Of a stretch of DNA of 56,459 nt, positions 32,130 through 39,906 are shown piece by piece. The stretch's first letter is position 1, and the number at the start of each line of letters is the position of its first letter. The position numbers and the translations under genes are program-made. The stretch comes from Candidatus Dormiibacterota bacterium. Lineage in GTDB: Bacteria > Chloroflexota > Dormibacteria > Dormibacterales > Dormibacteraceae. The notes below the pieces were generated by a model. The model saw only the letters and a program-made list of their open reading frames with translations, ran no database searches and had not been told where the DNA came from. The stretch is taken from contig CATPBP010000205.1 in assembly GCA_955652675.1 (NCBI GenBank), positions 1 to 56,459 on the forward strand. The letters are read 5' to 3'.

Positions 32130-32894
32130 ATGCCAGGCCTGCTGGTCCTCAACGGCGGCGACGAGTTTCGTCCCGGCAACGAGCCTCAGGACCAGGAGCT
32201 GGTCAGAGCGGCGGCCCGGGGGCGATCCTACATAGTGCCCACCGCGGCGGCTCGCCAGCGGCCGGACCTGGCGGTGGCCACCGCCAGTCGCTGGTTCTCC
32301 GGGCTCGGCCTCGAGGTCGAGGAGCTGCCCGTCTACAACCGGAGGGACGCCGGCTCAAAAGAGCTGGCGGAGCGGGCCTCGGAGGCCGGCTTGCTGTACC
32401 TGACCGGGGGTGACCCCGGACTGGTGGCGCGCGTTCTGGCCGGCTCGCTCGTCTGGCGGGCGATGCTTGACGCCTGGGAGGCGGGTGCGGCGCTGGCGGG
32501 TTCCTCGGCCGGGGCGATGGCGCTCTGCGACCGCACGCTCGTCATGGCCCGCTGGCCGGACCACAGCGAGCGGCGTGCGGTGGCGGCTCTGGGGCTCGTC
32601 CCGGCCACCGTGCTGATACCGCACTACGAGCGCTTCGGTCCCCGCTGGCAGTTCGGCGATCTCCCGGCGATGACGCTGCTCGGCGTCGACGAACGGACGG
32701 CCACCGTCTGGCGGGACTCCGATTGGCGCGCTATGGGGGCCGGAGGCATCACTGTGGCGAGCGGCTCCGAGGAGTTGCGGTTCGAGGCCGGCGAGATCTG
32801 CCGCGGGATACCGCCTCCGGACCCGGCCGGAGCCCGGGCCCGGGCCCGGGCCCAGGCTGCCTCCGGAAAAGGCGGGACCCGGGCGACTCAATAA
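32130..32894 (+). CDS. S51 family peptidase-like protein (cyanophycinase/type 1 GAT-like fold)
   Basis: 254 residues. 'LLYLTGGDPGLVARVL' and the nucleophile elbow 'LAGSSAGAMALCDR' (Ser) match peptidase S51, which includes cyanophycinase and aspartyl dipeptidase. 'IPHYERFGPRW' offers the histidine. The N-terminal 'VLNGGDEFRPGNEPQDQEL' is family-like. The C-terminus has an Ala-Arg repeat coded by tandem CCCGGG units and is probably disordered. The start is ATG 32130. The substrate could be a peptide or polymer with acidic residues; no cyanophycin synthetase is seen nearby. Confidence 0.8.
   Translation: MPGLLVLNGGDEFRPGNEPQDQELVRAAARGRSYIVPTAAARQRPDLAVATASRWFSGLGLEVEELPVYNRRDAGSKELAERASEAGLLYLTGGDPGLVARVLAGSLVWRAMLDAWEAGAALAGSSAGAMALCDRTLVMARWPDHSERRAVAALGLVPATVLIPHYERFGPRWQFGDLPAMTLLGVDERTATVWRDSDWRAMGAGGITVASGSEELRFEAGEICRGIPPPDPAGARARARAQAASGKGGTRATQ
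32832..32854 (+). repeat. CCCGGG tandem repeat in the 3' end of the S51 gene
   Basis: Nearly four copies of the hexamer GGGCCC/CCCGGG in tandem code for alternating Ala-Arg. The in-frame hexamer can expand or contract without breaking the reading frame. Confidence 0.8.
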
Positions 32895-32903
32895 GCTCTC
32901 TTC

Positions 32904-33806
32904 ATGGCGCTCGGGGATGCGGAGGGTACGAGGCACCGTCCTCGGGAGCTGCGCTCGGGCTTCGTAGAGGCGGGATCGCTGCGCCTCCATCACACCTTCG
33001 GCGGCCGAGGCGGTCCACCCGTGGTCTTCGTCCATGGATTGGGCTCCTCGGGCTACATCGAGTGGCGATTCAATCTCCAGAGCGTGGCCGGCTTCCGACG
33101 GGTGCTCGCGCCCGACCTCCCCGGCTTTGGCCGGAGCGAGAAACGGTCAGTGAGATATGGGATCCCGCTCTTCGCCCGAACGCTGGAGGGCTACCTCCGG
33201 GCCCTACGCCTCCGACCGCCGGTGCTGGTGGGCGCCTCCCTTGGTGGACGTGTGGTGATGGAGCTCGCCATCCGGCGCCCGGAGCTGGTGGAGAAGGTGG
33301 TGCTCGTCAACTCGTTGGGCCTGGGCCGGCCGAACCTGCGCATCGCCTACCCGCTGTTGACGCTTCCGCGCGTCGGTGAAGCCATGATGGGATTGCTCCG
33401 CAGCGGTCTCCAGAGGTCGCCCGGGAGCTCCATAAGGCGCCTGGCTCGGCGCTACATGGGCGGAGACCTCGAGCGGACGATGGACGACGCCTACCTTGCC
33501 GACCTCCGGGAGCTCCACGAAGCGGAGGGCTATCACCAGGCCTACCTGGCCACTGTGCGCTCCCTGACCCGCCCTGGCTCGCTGCTCCAGGGGCCCCCGC
33601 TGGTGGCCAGGCTTCGCAAGACGGGGCTGCCTGTCCTTCTGATCTGGGGAGCTGACGACCAGCTGTTTCCGCTGGAGCACGCCGAAAGAGCGCACCGCGA
33701 TCTTCCCGGGTCTCGCCTTGCCGTGATCGAGGGCGCCGGTCACACTCCGCAGGCTGAGAGGCCAGATGAGTTCAACCGCATCCTCCGGTCCTTCCTCACC
33801 GGCTGA
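32904..33806 (+). CDS. Alpha/beta hydrolase
   Basis: 300 residues with a complete triad: oxyanion 'VFVHGLGSSGYIEW', nucleophile Ser in 'LVGASLGGRVVMELA', Asp in 'LIWGADDQLFP', His in 'IEGAGHTPQAERP'. It is close to esterase, lipase and C-C hydrolase groups; no lid domain feature identifies the substrate. It starts 9 bases after the S51 gene and overlaps the PlsC-like gene by 41 bases, so the three are one operon. A link to lipid remodelling is plausible from the neighbour. Confidence 0.87.
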   Translation: MALGDAEGTRHRPRELRSGFVEAGSLRLHHTFGGRGGPPVVFVHGLGSSGYIEWRFNLQSVAGFRRVLAPDLPGFGRSEKRSVRYGIPLFARTLEGYLRALRLRPPVLVGASLGGRVVMELAIRRPELVEKVVLVNSLGLGRPNLRIAYPLLTLPRVGEAMMGLLRSGLQRSPGSSIRRLARRYMGGDLERTMDDAYLADLRELHEAEGYHQAYLATVRSLTRPGSLLQGPPLVARLRKTGLPVLLIWGADDQLFPLEHAERAHRDLPGSRLAVIEGAGHTPQAERPDEFNRILRSFLTG

Positions 33807-34641
33807 TGCCGTCTACACCGGACCCGAGTACCGGGAGGCAGCGGCACGCCCGGTCGACCCTCTGCTCCATGGCGCCCCCTACCGGCCTCCCCGGGCTTAC
33901 CGGGTGGTCTTCTTTCTCACGCGGTACCTCGTGCGGCTCCTCTTCAGGTTCCACGTCGAGGGCCTGGAGAACATTCCCCCGCCACCCTTCCTGATAGCCA
34001 GCAACCACCAGGCCTGGTACGACACGATCTTCATCGTCGCCGCTTTTCCCAAGCTGCCGATGATCTACACGATGGCTCGGCGGGACACCGTCTTCAACCG
34101 GCGCTGGAAGCGCTGGCTGATTCCCCTGTTCGGCGTCTTTCCCATCCAACCCCACCAGGGCGAGCTCGACGAGCGAGGAGTCGCCGGCGTCTACCAGGTC
34201 CTCCAGCGAGGCGGCATCGTGCTCATCTTCCCCGAGGGCCGCTATTCGCGCGGTCGCGAGCTGCTCCCGCTGAAGCGCGGCGTGGCGCACTTTGCTCTCC
34301 AGGCCGGGGTCCCGATCGTCCCGGTCGCGATCTCCGGGCTGGACCGGCTGCGTCTCTTCGGCCGGGTCGAGGTCTCCATCGGCCCGCCCATTCGCCCAGA
34401 CCCGCCCCGCTTGTGGGCTCTGAACCGGCAGGTTCAGCGGATGGTGGAGAGCGTGCGCGGGGCGATCCTCAGCGCGCTCGACGGCGCACCCGATCTCACT
34501 CGGCCCGGCCGGATGAAGCGTCTGGCCGCTCGCCTGCCCTGGCGCGGGCGGCGGCGCCGTCCGGCCCCGATCTCGCCGGCCCCGGAGGCGGCGGCTGCCG
34601 AAGCCGAACCGGATGGAGGATCGACTTCGATCTCGAACTGA
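33766..34641 (+). CDS. PlsC-type lysophospholipid acyltransferase family protein
   Basis: A 291-residue 1-acyl-glycerol-3-phosphate acyltransferase-like enzyme. Motif I HX4D is 'SNHQAWYDT', motif II lies around 'FNRRWKRWLIPLFGVFPI', motif III is 'LIFPEGRYSRGRELLP', and motif IV is 'VPIVPVAISGLD'. A hydrophobic N-terminal stretch ('VVFFLTRYLVRLLFRF') should anchor it. ATG 33766 has GAGAGG upstream inside the hydrolase gene. The C-terminal 60 residues are basic then acidic and probably disordered. Confidence 0.87.
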   Translation: MSSTASSGPSSPADAVYTGPEYREAAARPVDPLLHGAPYRPPRAYRVVFFLTRYLVRLLFRFHVEGLENIPPPPFLIASNHQAWYDTIFIVAAFPKLPMIYTMARRDTVFNRRWKRWLIPLFGVFPIQPHQGELDERGVAGVYQVLQRGGIVLIFPEGRYSRGRELLPLKRGVAHFALQAGVPIVPVAISGLDRLRLFGRVEVSIGPPIRPDPPRLWALNRQVQRMVESVRGAILSALDGAPDLTRPGRMKRLAARLPWRGRRRRPAPISPAPEAAAAEAEPDGGSTSISN

Positions 34642-34663
34642 CTAGACTTCGGCGCACATTCAA

Positions 34664-35632
34664 ATGCACCTGGTGATCGGCGCCGCCGAATACGCGGGCC
34701 GGTATGCGATCGCCGAGCTGAGCAATCACTTCCCGGTGCGGGGGGTGGAGCTGAGTGAGGACCTCGAGACCGCGATGGCGGGTGTCGAGACGGTGTACAT
34801 GGCTGCCGAGCTGCATTCGCCCCTGCTGCGGCTGAGTGCCGCTCCGGGTCCGGACCCGCGCCTGGTCAAGCTGGTGCGCCTGGCCGAGGCGGCGGGCGTG
34901 CGCCGGCTGGTCCACCTCTCCACCGCCCAGGTGCTGGGGCCGGCGCCTCGATCGCCGCTGTTCGAGGAGAGTCCCATCAAGCCCTACCACGCCTACGAGA
35001 AGCTGCATGCGCGGGACGAGCAGTGGCTGCTCGGTCAGCGTGGGATCGAGACCGTCACTCTGCGGCCCGCGCAGGGGTTCGGGCCGGGCGAGGCGCTGGC
35101 GGAGCGCCTCCTCTCAGAGCTGTCCGCCGGCCGGACTCTCTTGTTGGGCGGCGGTCGGGCGCAGCGGTCCTTCCTGGCCGGCCCGGACCTGGGCCGCGCC
35201 TTCCTGGCGGCCGGTCAGCGGGGCAGGTCGGGCCACGCCTACCTGCTCGGCGGCTTCACGGCTTGCTGGCGGGACCTCTTCAAGATCGTCGTCGACGCCA
35301 TTCGGCTCCCGGTCCGGTTCGTGGACGTGCCCTACGACATTGCCTATCTGCGTGCGGCGTTTGGGGAATGGCGAACGCCGGTGGGTCGTGAACGCTGGCC
35401 AAACAGGTACGCGATGGACGTCCTCGGCCGTTCGCACCTCTTCGAAGACGGTCTCAGCCGGCGCGAGCTGACCTGGTCGCCGACGATCGGCAGTCTGGAC
35501 GAGGCCCGCGGCGAGCTGGTGGAATGGGCGCAGGGCGCCCGTTCGAGCCGTCCGGAGAAGCCATCGGAGCCGGTTCCGGAGACTGAGAGTCTCCGCGGAC
35601 CGGAGGCGACGTCAGCGCCGCCAGCCCCTTAG
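34664..35632 (+). CDS. NAD(P)-binding SDR/epimerase-like protein, atypical
   Basis: A 322-residue extended-SDR-like protein. 'RRLVHLSTAQVLGPAP', 'LRPAQGFGPGEALAERLL' and the overall order fit nucleoside-sugar epimerases or complex-I-associated relatives. The first glycine motif reads 'VIGAAEYAGRYAI', lacking the middle Gly of GxxGxxG, and the YxxxK site reads 'YHAYEKLHARDEQ' with altered spacing. Catalysis may therefore be lost or different. It starts 22 bases after the acyltransferase gene; a TAGACT box lies 15 bases upstream. The 3' end overlaps the RAM-domain gene on the other strand by 4 bases. Confidence 0.75.
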   Translation: MHLVIGAAEYAGRYAIAELSNHFPVRGVELSEDLETAMAGVETVYMAAELHSPLLRLSAAPGPDPRLVKLVRLAEAAGVRRLVHLSTAQVLGPAPRSPLFEESPIKPYHAYEKLHARDEQWLLGQRGIETVTLRPAQGFGPGEALAERLLSELSAGRTLLLGGGRAQRSFLAGPDLGRAFLAAGQRGRSGHAYLLGGFTACWRDLFKIVVDAIRLPVRFVDVPYDIAYLRAAFGEWRTPVGRERWPNRYAMDVLGRSHLFEDGLSRRELTWSPTIGSLDEARGELVEWAQGARSSRPEKPSEPVPETESLRGPEATSAPPAP

Positions 35633-35856
35633 GTCACGACCAAGCAGGTGATGGTTTTGAAGACCCCTTCGATCTTCTGGATCTTCTCGACGATAAGCTG
35701 ACCGATCGCGTTGACGTCCGCCGCCTCGCACACCGCGATGACGTCGTACTCGCCGGTGATCGCGTCAGCTGCCGTGATGCCGGCTTGCCCCTGCATCTTC
35801 TGAGCGACCTCGATCGCTCGGCCTGGGGAAGCGTTGATCAATACATACGCCTTCAT
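35629..35856 (-). CDS. Stand-alone Lrp/AsnC ligand-binding (RAM) domain protein
   Basis: 75 residues forming one RAM domain, without the helix-turn-helix of Lrp: 'MKAYVLINASPGRAIEVAQK', 'ITGEYDVIAVCEAADVNAIG', 'EGVFKTITCLVV'. Such domains bind amino acids and assemble into rings. GGGGTGA lies just upstream of the ATG. It sits 45 bases after the threonine dehydratase gene on the same strand, so an amino-acid sensing or partner role with that enzyme is a fair inference. Confidence 0.87.
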   Translation of the reverse strand: MKAYVLINASPGRAIEVAQKMQGQAGITAADAITGEYDVIAVCEAADVNAIGQLIVEKIQKIEGVFKTITCLVVT

Positions 35857-35901
35857 TCGGTCACCCCAACCTGGTTTCGAACAGTTGACGTGCGCAACAG
35901 G

Positions 35902-36900
35902 TTAACGCGACTTCAAGGCGCGCATCATCACGTCGTCTGTCACGTTGCCTCCCGACAGCAGCACCACGACGCGTTCGTTCGGCTCCGGCGAATAGTGGTA
36001 GAGGAGCGCCGCCAGCGCGGCGGCTCCCGCCGGCTCGGCGAGCAGGTGCTCCCACTCGAAGAAGAGGCGGATTGCCCGCAGCATCTCGGACTCCTCGACC
36101 AGGATCATGCGGTCGACGCAGCGCCGTGCGATCTCCAGGGTGAGACGTCCCGGCGCGCTCGCCGCCAGGCCGTCCGCCATGGTGCCGACGCGGTCGAGCG
36201 TGACAAGCTCACCCGCCGCCAGGGAGCGCGTCATGGCTGCCGCACCAGCTGGCTCGATCCCCAGCACCTGGACCGAGGGGCGGCGCGTCTTCAGATAAAG
36301 GGCGATGCCCGAGATCAGCCCCCCGCCGCCCACGGGCACGAGCAGTGTGTCGAACTGCGGCAGCTGTTCGAGCAGCTCCACTGCGATTGAGCCCTGCCCC
36401 GCGATCACGTCCGGGTCGTCGAAGGCGTGTACGAAGGTCGCCCCGCTGGCCGCCTGCGCGCGGGCGGCCTCGAGAGCTGCGTCATGGTAGCTGCGGCCAC
36501 TGGGCATCACCCTGGCCCCGAGCCGCTTGATCGCCTCCACCTTGAGCGGGTTGGCGTTCTCGGGGACGTACACGGTGGCCGGCACGTGGAAAGCTTGGGC
36601 GGCGTAGGCGACGCCCTGTCCATGGTTGCCAGCCGAGGCCGTGATCACGCCCGCGGCCCGCTCCTCGCGCCCCATCCGGAGCAGCTTGGTGAGGGCGCCT
36701 CGAACCTTGAATGCCCTGGTCGGCTGGATGCTCTCCACCTTCAGGTAGACGTGGCAGCCGGCCTTACTGGTGAAGGCTTGCGAATGCTGGAGCGGCGTCG
36801 GCTCCAGATAGGGCCTCAGGTCGGCGGCGGCCCGTTCAACGGAGTCGGCGTCGACAGAGGCCGTCGGGGTCCTGGCACGCGTACTGATCGTCTGGCCCAA
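35902..36900 (-). CDS. Threonine/serine dehydratase, PLP-dependent (short form)
   Basis: A 332-residue fold-type II PLP enzyme. The Schiff-base lysine is in 'TRAFKVRGALTK' (K65), with 'TASAGNHGQGVAYAA', the PLP-phosphate loop 'PVGGGGLISGIAL' and 'VLLSGGNVTDD'. It deaminates Thr or Ser to the 2-oxoacid. It has no C-terminal ACT regulatory domain, so it is the catabolic length; the adjacent stand-alone RAM gene may supply ligand sensing. TTG start at 36900, with a TAAGAT box 9 bases upstream. Confidence 0.9.
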   Translation of the reverse strand: MGQTISTRARTPTASVDADSVERAAADLRPYLEPTPLQHSQAFTSKAGCHVYLKVESIQPTRAFKVRGALTKLLRMGREERAAGVITASAGNHGQGVAYAAQAFHVPATVYVPENANPLKVEAIKRLGARVMPSGRSYHDAALEAARAQAASGATFVHAFDDPDVIAGQGSIAVELLEQLPQFDTLLVPVGGGGLISGIALYLKTRRPSVQVLGIEPAGAAAMTRSLAAGELVTLDRVGTMADGLAASAPGRLTLEIARRCVDRMILVEESEMLRAIRLFFEWEHLLAEPAGAAALAALLYHYSPEPNERVVVLLSGGNVTDDVMMRALKSR

Positions 36901-36939
36901 GCCAGCTACATCTTAGGCGGCCGGGTACGATCGCTCCTG
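36901..36939. promoter_or_regulatory. Divergent promoter region, dehydratase and small gene
   Basis: Two separate boxes: TAAGAT on the minus strand (36915-36910), 9 bases before the dehydratase TTG, and TACGAT on the plus strand (36926-36931), 8 bases before ATG 36940. Confidence 0.5.
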
Positions 36940-37107
36940 ATGGACGATCTCGACCGCCTTTCGAGCCGTGAACGGGCACGGGTCGAAGCGCGCGAGCGCA
37001 AGACCAGGCCGGCCAGGATGGTCGTGGACAACGCGGGCCTCAAGAAGCTGGCGATCCACCTCGGCGAGAAGCGGAAGGCGGCCTCGGAGCGCCGGCCACG
37101 GACCTAG
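36940..37107 (+). CDS. Small basic protein of unknown function
   Basis: 55 residues, highly charged ('DRLSSRERARVEARERKTRP', 'LAIHLGEKRKAASERR'). No family recognised. Support is a TACGAT box 8 bases before the ATG and the divergent position opposite the dehydratase gene. The 175 bases that follow, to 37282, show no gene that I can support. Confidence 0.5.
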   Translation: MDDLDRLSSRERARVEARERKTRPARMVVDNAGLKKLAIHLGEKRKAASERRPRT

Positions 37108-37282
37108 CCCGGATCCACCGATCCACGACGGCGCCTTGGCGCCCATGCACACCATCTCGCGGGTCAGCTTCTGCGCTCCTCGTTCACGCAGCTAAGGCTG
37201 CGCTCACTCCGGTGCTCGGCGCCGACCACGATCTGGCGCACCTGGACACCAACTTGCTCGCCGCGAATCGGTTGATCCGGAC

Positions 37283-37648
37283 CTAGCTGAGCGCCGGCAC
37301 GATGGCCCGGCGGTGGGTGCCGCTGCCGACCAGTACGTCTTGCTTGCGGCACTCGACGTCGAAGAGCAGGCGGTTCCGGTCGACCTCCTGCAGGCGGCTG
37401 GTCACGACCACCGTCTCACCCTCGGCCGCCGGGGCCAGGTGGCGAACGCAGACCTCGTAACCGACTGTGGTGTAGCCCCCGGGGAGCCTCTCCTCCACCG
37501 AGCCATGCGACGTCTGCTCCATGAGCAGGATCATGGAGGGGGTTGCGAAGAGCCCCTTGCCCCCCACGTGCGTGGTCATCAGAGAGCCGTCGATGACCCG
37601 CTCGACCCTCCCCTCCAGACCTGGGGTCACGCTCTCGAAGGTTGCCAC
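37283..37648 (-). CDS. FlK-like hotdog thioesterase
   Basis: A 121-residue single hotdog domain. The FlK (fluoroacetyl-CoA thioesterase) triad is spaced exactly: Thr36 in 'FATPSM', Glu44 in 'LLMEQTS', His70 in 'VRHLAPA'. 'TTVGYEVCVRHLAP' and 'GSGTHRRAIV' are typical of this subfamily, most members of which act on unknown acyl-CoAs. A housekeeping acyl-CoA thioesterase role is most likely; serving as the DHNA-CoA thioesterase of menaquinone synthesis is possible but speculative. GTG start at 37648, with a GACAAT box 7 bases upstream in the gap shared with galU. Confidence 0.85.
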   Translation of the reverse strand: MATFESVTPGLEGRVERVIDGSLMTTHVGGKGLFATPSMILLMEQTSHGSVEERLPGGYTTVGYEVCVRHLAPAAEGETVVVTSRLQEVDRNRLLFDVECRKQDVLVGSGTHRRAIVPALS

Positions 37649-37665
37649 CCCTTACATTGTCGGCC
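37649..37665. promoter_or_regulatory. Shared -10-like element between FlK-like gene and galU
   Basis: Only 17 bases separate the starts. TACATT (37653-37658) lies 7 bases before the galU ATG; on the other strand GACAAT (37661-37656) lies 7 bases before the thioesterase GTG. There is no room for ribosome sites, so both mRNAs would be leaderless. Confidence 0.55.
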
Positions 37666-38565
37666 ATGACTCGAAGCACGGTTCGCAAGGCGATAATCAC
37701 CGCGGCCGGCCTCGGGACGCGGTTCCTGCCGGTGACCAAGGCTCAGCCCAAGGAGATGCTTCCGCTCCTCGACAAGCCGACCATCCAGTACGGCGTCGAG
37801 GAGGCCCGTGACTCCGGGATCGAGGAGGTCGTCATGGTCATCGGCGGCGGCAAGCGCGCCATCGTCGACCATTTCGATCGCTCCCGGGAGCTCGAGTTCT
37901 ACCTCGCCGAGCGGGACAAGAAGGACTTGCTGGACATCCTCGCCGACGTGGACGCCCTCACCGACCGCGTCCAGCTGGTCTACGTGCAGCAGAAGGAGCC
38001 CCTGGGCCTCGGCCACGCCGTGGGCTGCGCCCACCGGCTGGTCGAGGACGAGCCCTGCGCGCTGCTGCTGCCCGACGACGTGATCCTCGGTGCGGAGCCG
38101 GCGTTGAGCCAGCTGATCCGGGCCTATTCCGAGACGGGAGCCACAGTGATCGCCACACGGCGAGTACCGAGGGACCAGATCAGCCGCTACGGGATCATTG
38201 CCACAGGGGCATCTGAGGGCCGCCTCCACGAGGTGGTGGACCTGGTCGAGAAGCCGGACCTCGATGACGCCCCCAGCGACCTGGCCATCTTCGGCCGTTA
38301 CGTGCTCCGGCCGGAGGTGCTGACGGCGATCTCCGAGACGCCGCCGGGAACCGGGAAGGAGATCCAGCTCACCGACGCGATCCGCCAGACCCTCGGAAAG
38401 GGCCGCGTCGTGGCATGGGAGTTCGAGGGCGACTACTACGACACGGGGACGGTCCAGGGCTATCTGCGGTCCAATCTGGCGCTGGCGCTCCAGCGCGACG
38501 ACCTCCGGGAGCAGATGCTGGCGGTCGTCCGGGAGCTGGTGGACGCCTCAGAGGTGGGCGGCTGA
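37666..38565 (+). CDS. galU: UTP--glucose-1-phosphate uridylyltransferase
   Basis: A 299-residue nucleotidyltransferase that makes UDP-glucose for glycans and envelope polymers. Motifs: 'AIITAAGLGTRFLPVTKAQP' with 'KEMLPLLDKPTIQYGVEEA', 'PLGLGHAVGCAH', 'LLLPDDVIL', 'VDLVEKPDLDDAPSDLAIFG' and 'EFEGDYYDTGTVQGYL'. Length is normal. ATG 37666 starts 'TRSTVRKAIITAAG' and lies 7 bases after TACATT. Confidence 0.96.
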   Translation: MTRSTVRKAIITAAGLGTRFLPVTKAQPKEMLPLLDKPTIQYGVEEARDSGIEEVVMVIGGGKRAIVDHFDRSRELEFYLAERDKKDLLDILADVDALTDRVQLVYVQQKEPLGLGHAVGCAHRLVEDEPCALLLPDDVILGAEPALSQLIRAYSETGATVIATRRVPRDQISRYGIIATGASEGRLHEVVDLVEKPDLDDAPSDLAIFGRYVLRPEVLTAISETPPGTGKEIQLTDAIRQTLGKGRVVAWEFEGDYYDTGTVQGYLRSNLALALQRDDLREQMLAVVRELVDASEVGG

Positions 38566-38593
38566 CCGGCTGGGCGCCCTCAGCGGCCGTCGG

Positions 38594-38599
38594 TATAAT
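38594..38599 (+). promoter_or_regulatory. -10 box TATAAT upstream of a small gene
   Basis: A consensus TATAAT in an otherwise GC-rich stretch, 50 bases before ATG 38650. It would drive the unknown gene at 38650-38907 with a short leader. Confidence 0.55.
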
Positions 38600-38649
38600 C
38601 GGTGGACCGCTCAAATGCGATTGCGTATCCCCAGCCCGGATTTCTTGCT

Positions 38650-38907
38650 ATGGCAGTGTCAGGAAAACGACGGTTCGACGACGACAAGGTCGTTCGCTAC
38701 GAGACCGCGGACAAGGAGTTCGAGGTCGAGGTGGCGCGCACCCTCAACAAGTGGTGCGTCACCGTCTATCAGCTGCACGACCGGACCATCCTGGCTCAGG
38801 ATTTCTTCCCCGAGCGGTGGAAGGCACTGGCCCGTGGCCAGGACTTCCTGCGCCTGCTGAACCAGCGCCGCAAGGAAGGCGAGGGCGCCGAGCAGGAAGA
38901 CTTCTAG
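38650..38907 (+). CDS. Conserved-looking small protein of unknown function
   Basis: 85 residues with alternating strand-like segments ('KVVRYETADKEFEVEVART', 'KWCVTVYQLHDRTILAQDFF') and a charged C-terminal helix. Function not recognised. The start is ATG 38650; GTG 38602 in the same frame lies too close to the TATAAT box. It follows galU by 84 bases. Confidence 0.65.
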   Translation: MAVSGKRRFDDDKVVRYETADKEFEVEVARTLNKWCVTVYQLHDRTILAQDFFPERWKALARGQDFLRLLNQRRKEGEGAEQEDF

Positions 38908-38939
38908 TCTACCGCGAGCGGCCGCCGTGGCAGCCTGTC

Positions 38940-38945
38940 TAGAAT
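38940..38945 (+). promoter_or_regulatory. -10-like box before a small membrane gene
   Basis: TAGAAT, 10 bases before GTG 38956, without a ribosome site between. Confidence 0.45.
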
Positions 38946-38955
38946 CGCCCTCTTA

Positions 38956-39174
38956 GTGAATCGTTCCTTCCTGGTCAGGGAGTGGGGCGCCGTCAGCTTC
39001 GTCCTGACCGTGCTGGTCGGCATGGTGGCCGTTCCCCTGGCGCTCTACTTTGGCCATGCCGGCTCCGCGGCGGGCGCCTCGGGCCCCGTTCCGGCCGCCA
39101 CCGCATCAGCCACACCAAGCGCCAGCGCCTCCCCAAGCGCCTCCCCCACAGCCAGTCCCAGCCCGACGCGATAA
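38956..39174 (+). CDS. Small single-pass membrane protein of unknown function
   Basis: 72 residues: one transmembrane segment ('VSFVLTVLVGMVAVPLALYF') then a Ser/Pro/Ala-rich tail that is probably outside the cell. No family recognised. GTG start with a TAGAAT box 10 bases upstream. A dispersed-repeat copy begins 4 bases after the stop. Confidence 0.6.
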   Translation: MNRSFLVREWGAVSFVLTVLVGMVAVPLALYFGHAGSAAGASGPVPAATASATPSASASPSASPTASPSPTR

Positions 39175-39178
39175 ACGG

Positions 39179-39281
39179 CGCGGGGGGAACCCAGGTTCCA
39201 CCCACGGACCCACCCTCCTCGCGGGAGTCACTTTTGGGCTTCGGGGGGCGGGACTCATTCGGCCGGAGTGAATCCGGCCTA
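39179..39281 (+). repeat. Dispersed intergenic repeat, copy 3
   Basis: It has the same order as the copy at 4243-4345: palindromic head GGAACCCAGGTTCC (39179-39206), a CACGGACCCACC block, CTTCGGGGGGCGGGACTCATTC, then the hairpin GGCCGGA (39261-39267) / TCCGGCC (39273-39279). It fills the gap after the small membrane gene. Confidence 0.85.
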
Positions 39282-39322
39282 TCAAGTGACGACGTGAGAT
39301 GGGCGTGGGGGCTTCGTCGGGC

Positions 39323-39829
39323 CTAGGCGCTTAGCAGGTCCTCGCCGTTGGCGTGGACTACCTGGTCCCAGCGTAGGGTGAGGTCGGCGACCGCCCGGTC
39401 AGCCTGGTGGACGACCAGGTCGATGCGCTCTGTGAGTCGCAGGTGGGCGACCTCCGCGCAGTCGTGAAGGAAGGGGAAGACCACCGGGCGAACCAGGTTG
39501 AGGACATAGTCGAGGGCCCCCACCGGTGCCGCCACGGTAGTCGGGCCGGCCGCCGAGCGATCCTGGAAGGCCATCACCGCAACCTCGTCCGTGAGCATCA
39601 CTGGGTCGGTCCAACCGTGAGGCGCCTGGACCTGCGAGGCGAGCATCTGCAGCCTCGTCGCCAGCCGGCGCATGGGCCCCGCCGGGCCCTCGATCCAGAG
39701 CGGGACGTCTCGCATCGGCTCGAGGAAAGGCTGCCGAGGGTATCGCGCGCTGAAACCCAGGTCCGACACCCCCGCAAAGGGGCCGGGCACCTTGATCGTG
39801 ATGTCGGCCAGGTGTGGGGAAGGTTCCAT
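39323..39829 (-). CDS. Protein of unknown function
   Basis: 168 residues with no family that I recognise. It has no membrane segment and is of mixed alpha/beta character ('VALDYVLNL'-like and 'TERIDLVVHQADRAV' stretches). ATG 39829 is divergent from the CoA racemase-type gene with 77 bases between; a TAAAGT box lies further upstream on the minus strand. Confidence 0.6.
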   Translation of the reverse strand: MEPSPHLADITIKVPGPFAGVSDLGFSARYPRQPFLEPMRDVPLWIEGPAGPMRRLATRLQMLASQVQAPHGWTDPVMLTDEVAVMAFQDRSAAGPTTVAAPVGALDYVLNLVRPVVFPFLHDCAEVAHLRLTERIDLVVHQADRAVADLTLRWDQVVHANGEDLLSA

Positions 39830-39906
39830 CCCGGAGATTCCGCCGGTTGCGGGTACTTTACCCCGACCAGGGAGAGCTTTCTACGTAATCGCCAGAATTG
39901 CCGTTG

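Noticed and set aside
37108-37282. Possible tRNA or small RNA in the gap before the thioesterase gene
   Set aside because: I could not fold a cloverleaf or find a T-loop consensus; no coding frame is supported either.
37666-38565. galU and neighbours as a polysaccharide or sugar-nucleotide cluster
   Set aside because: No glycosyltransferase, polymerase or export gene is near; galU stands alone here.
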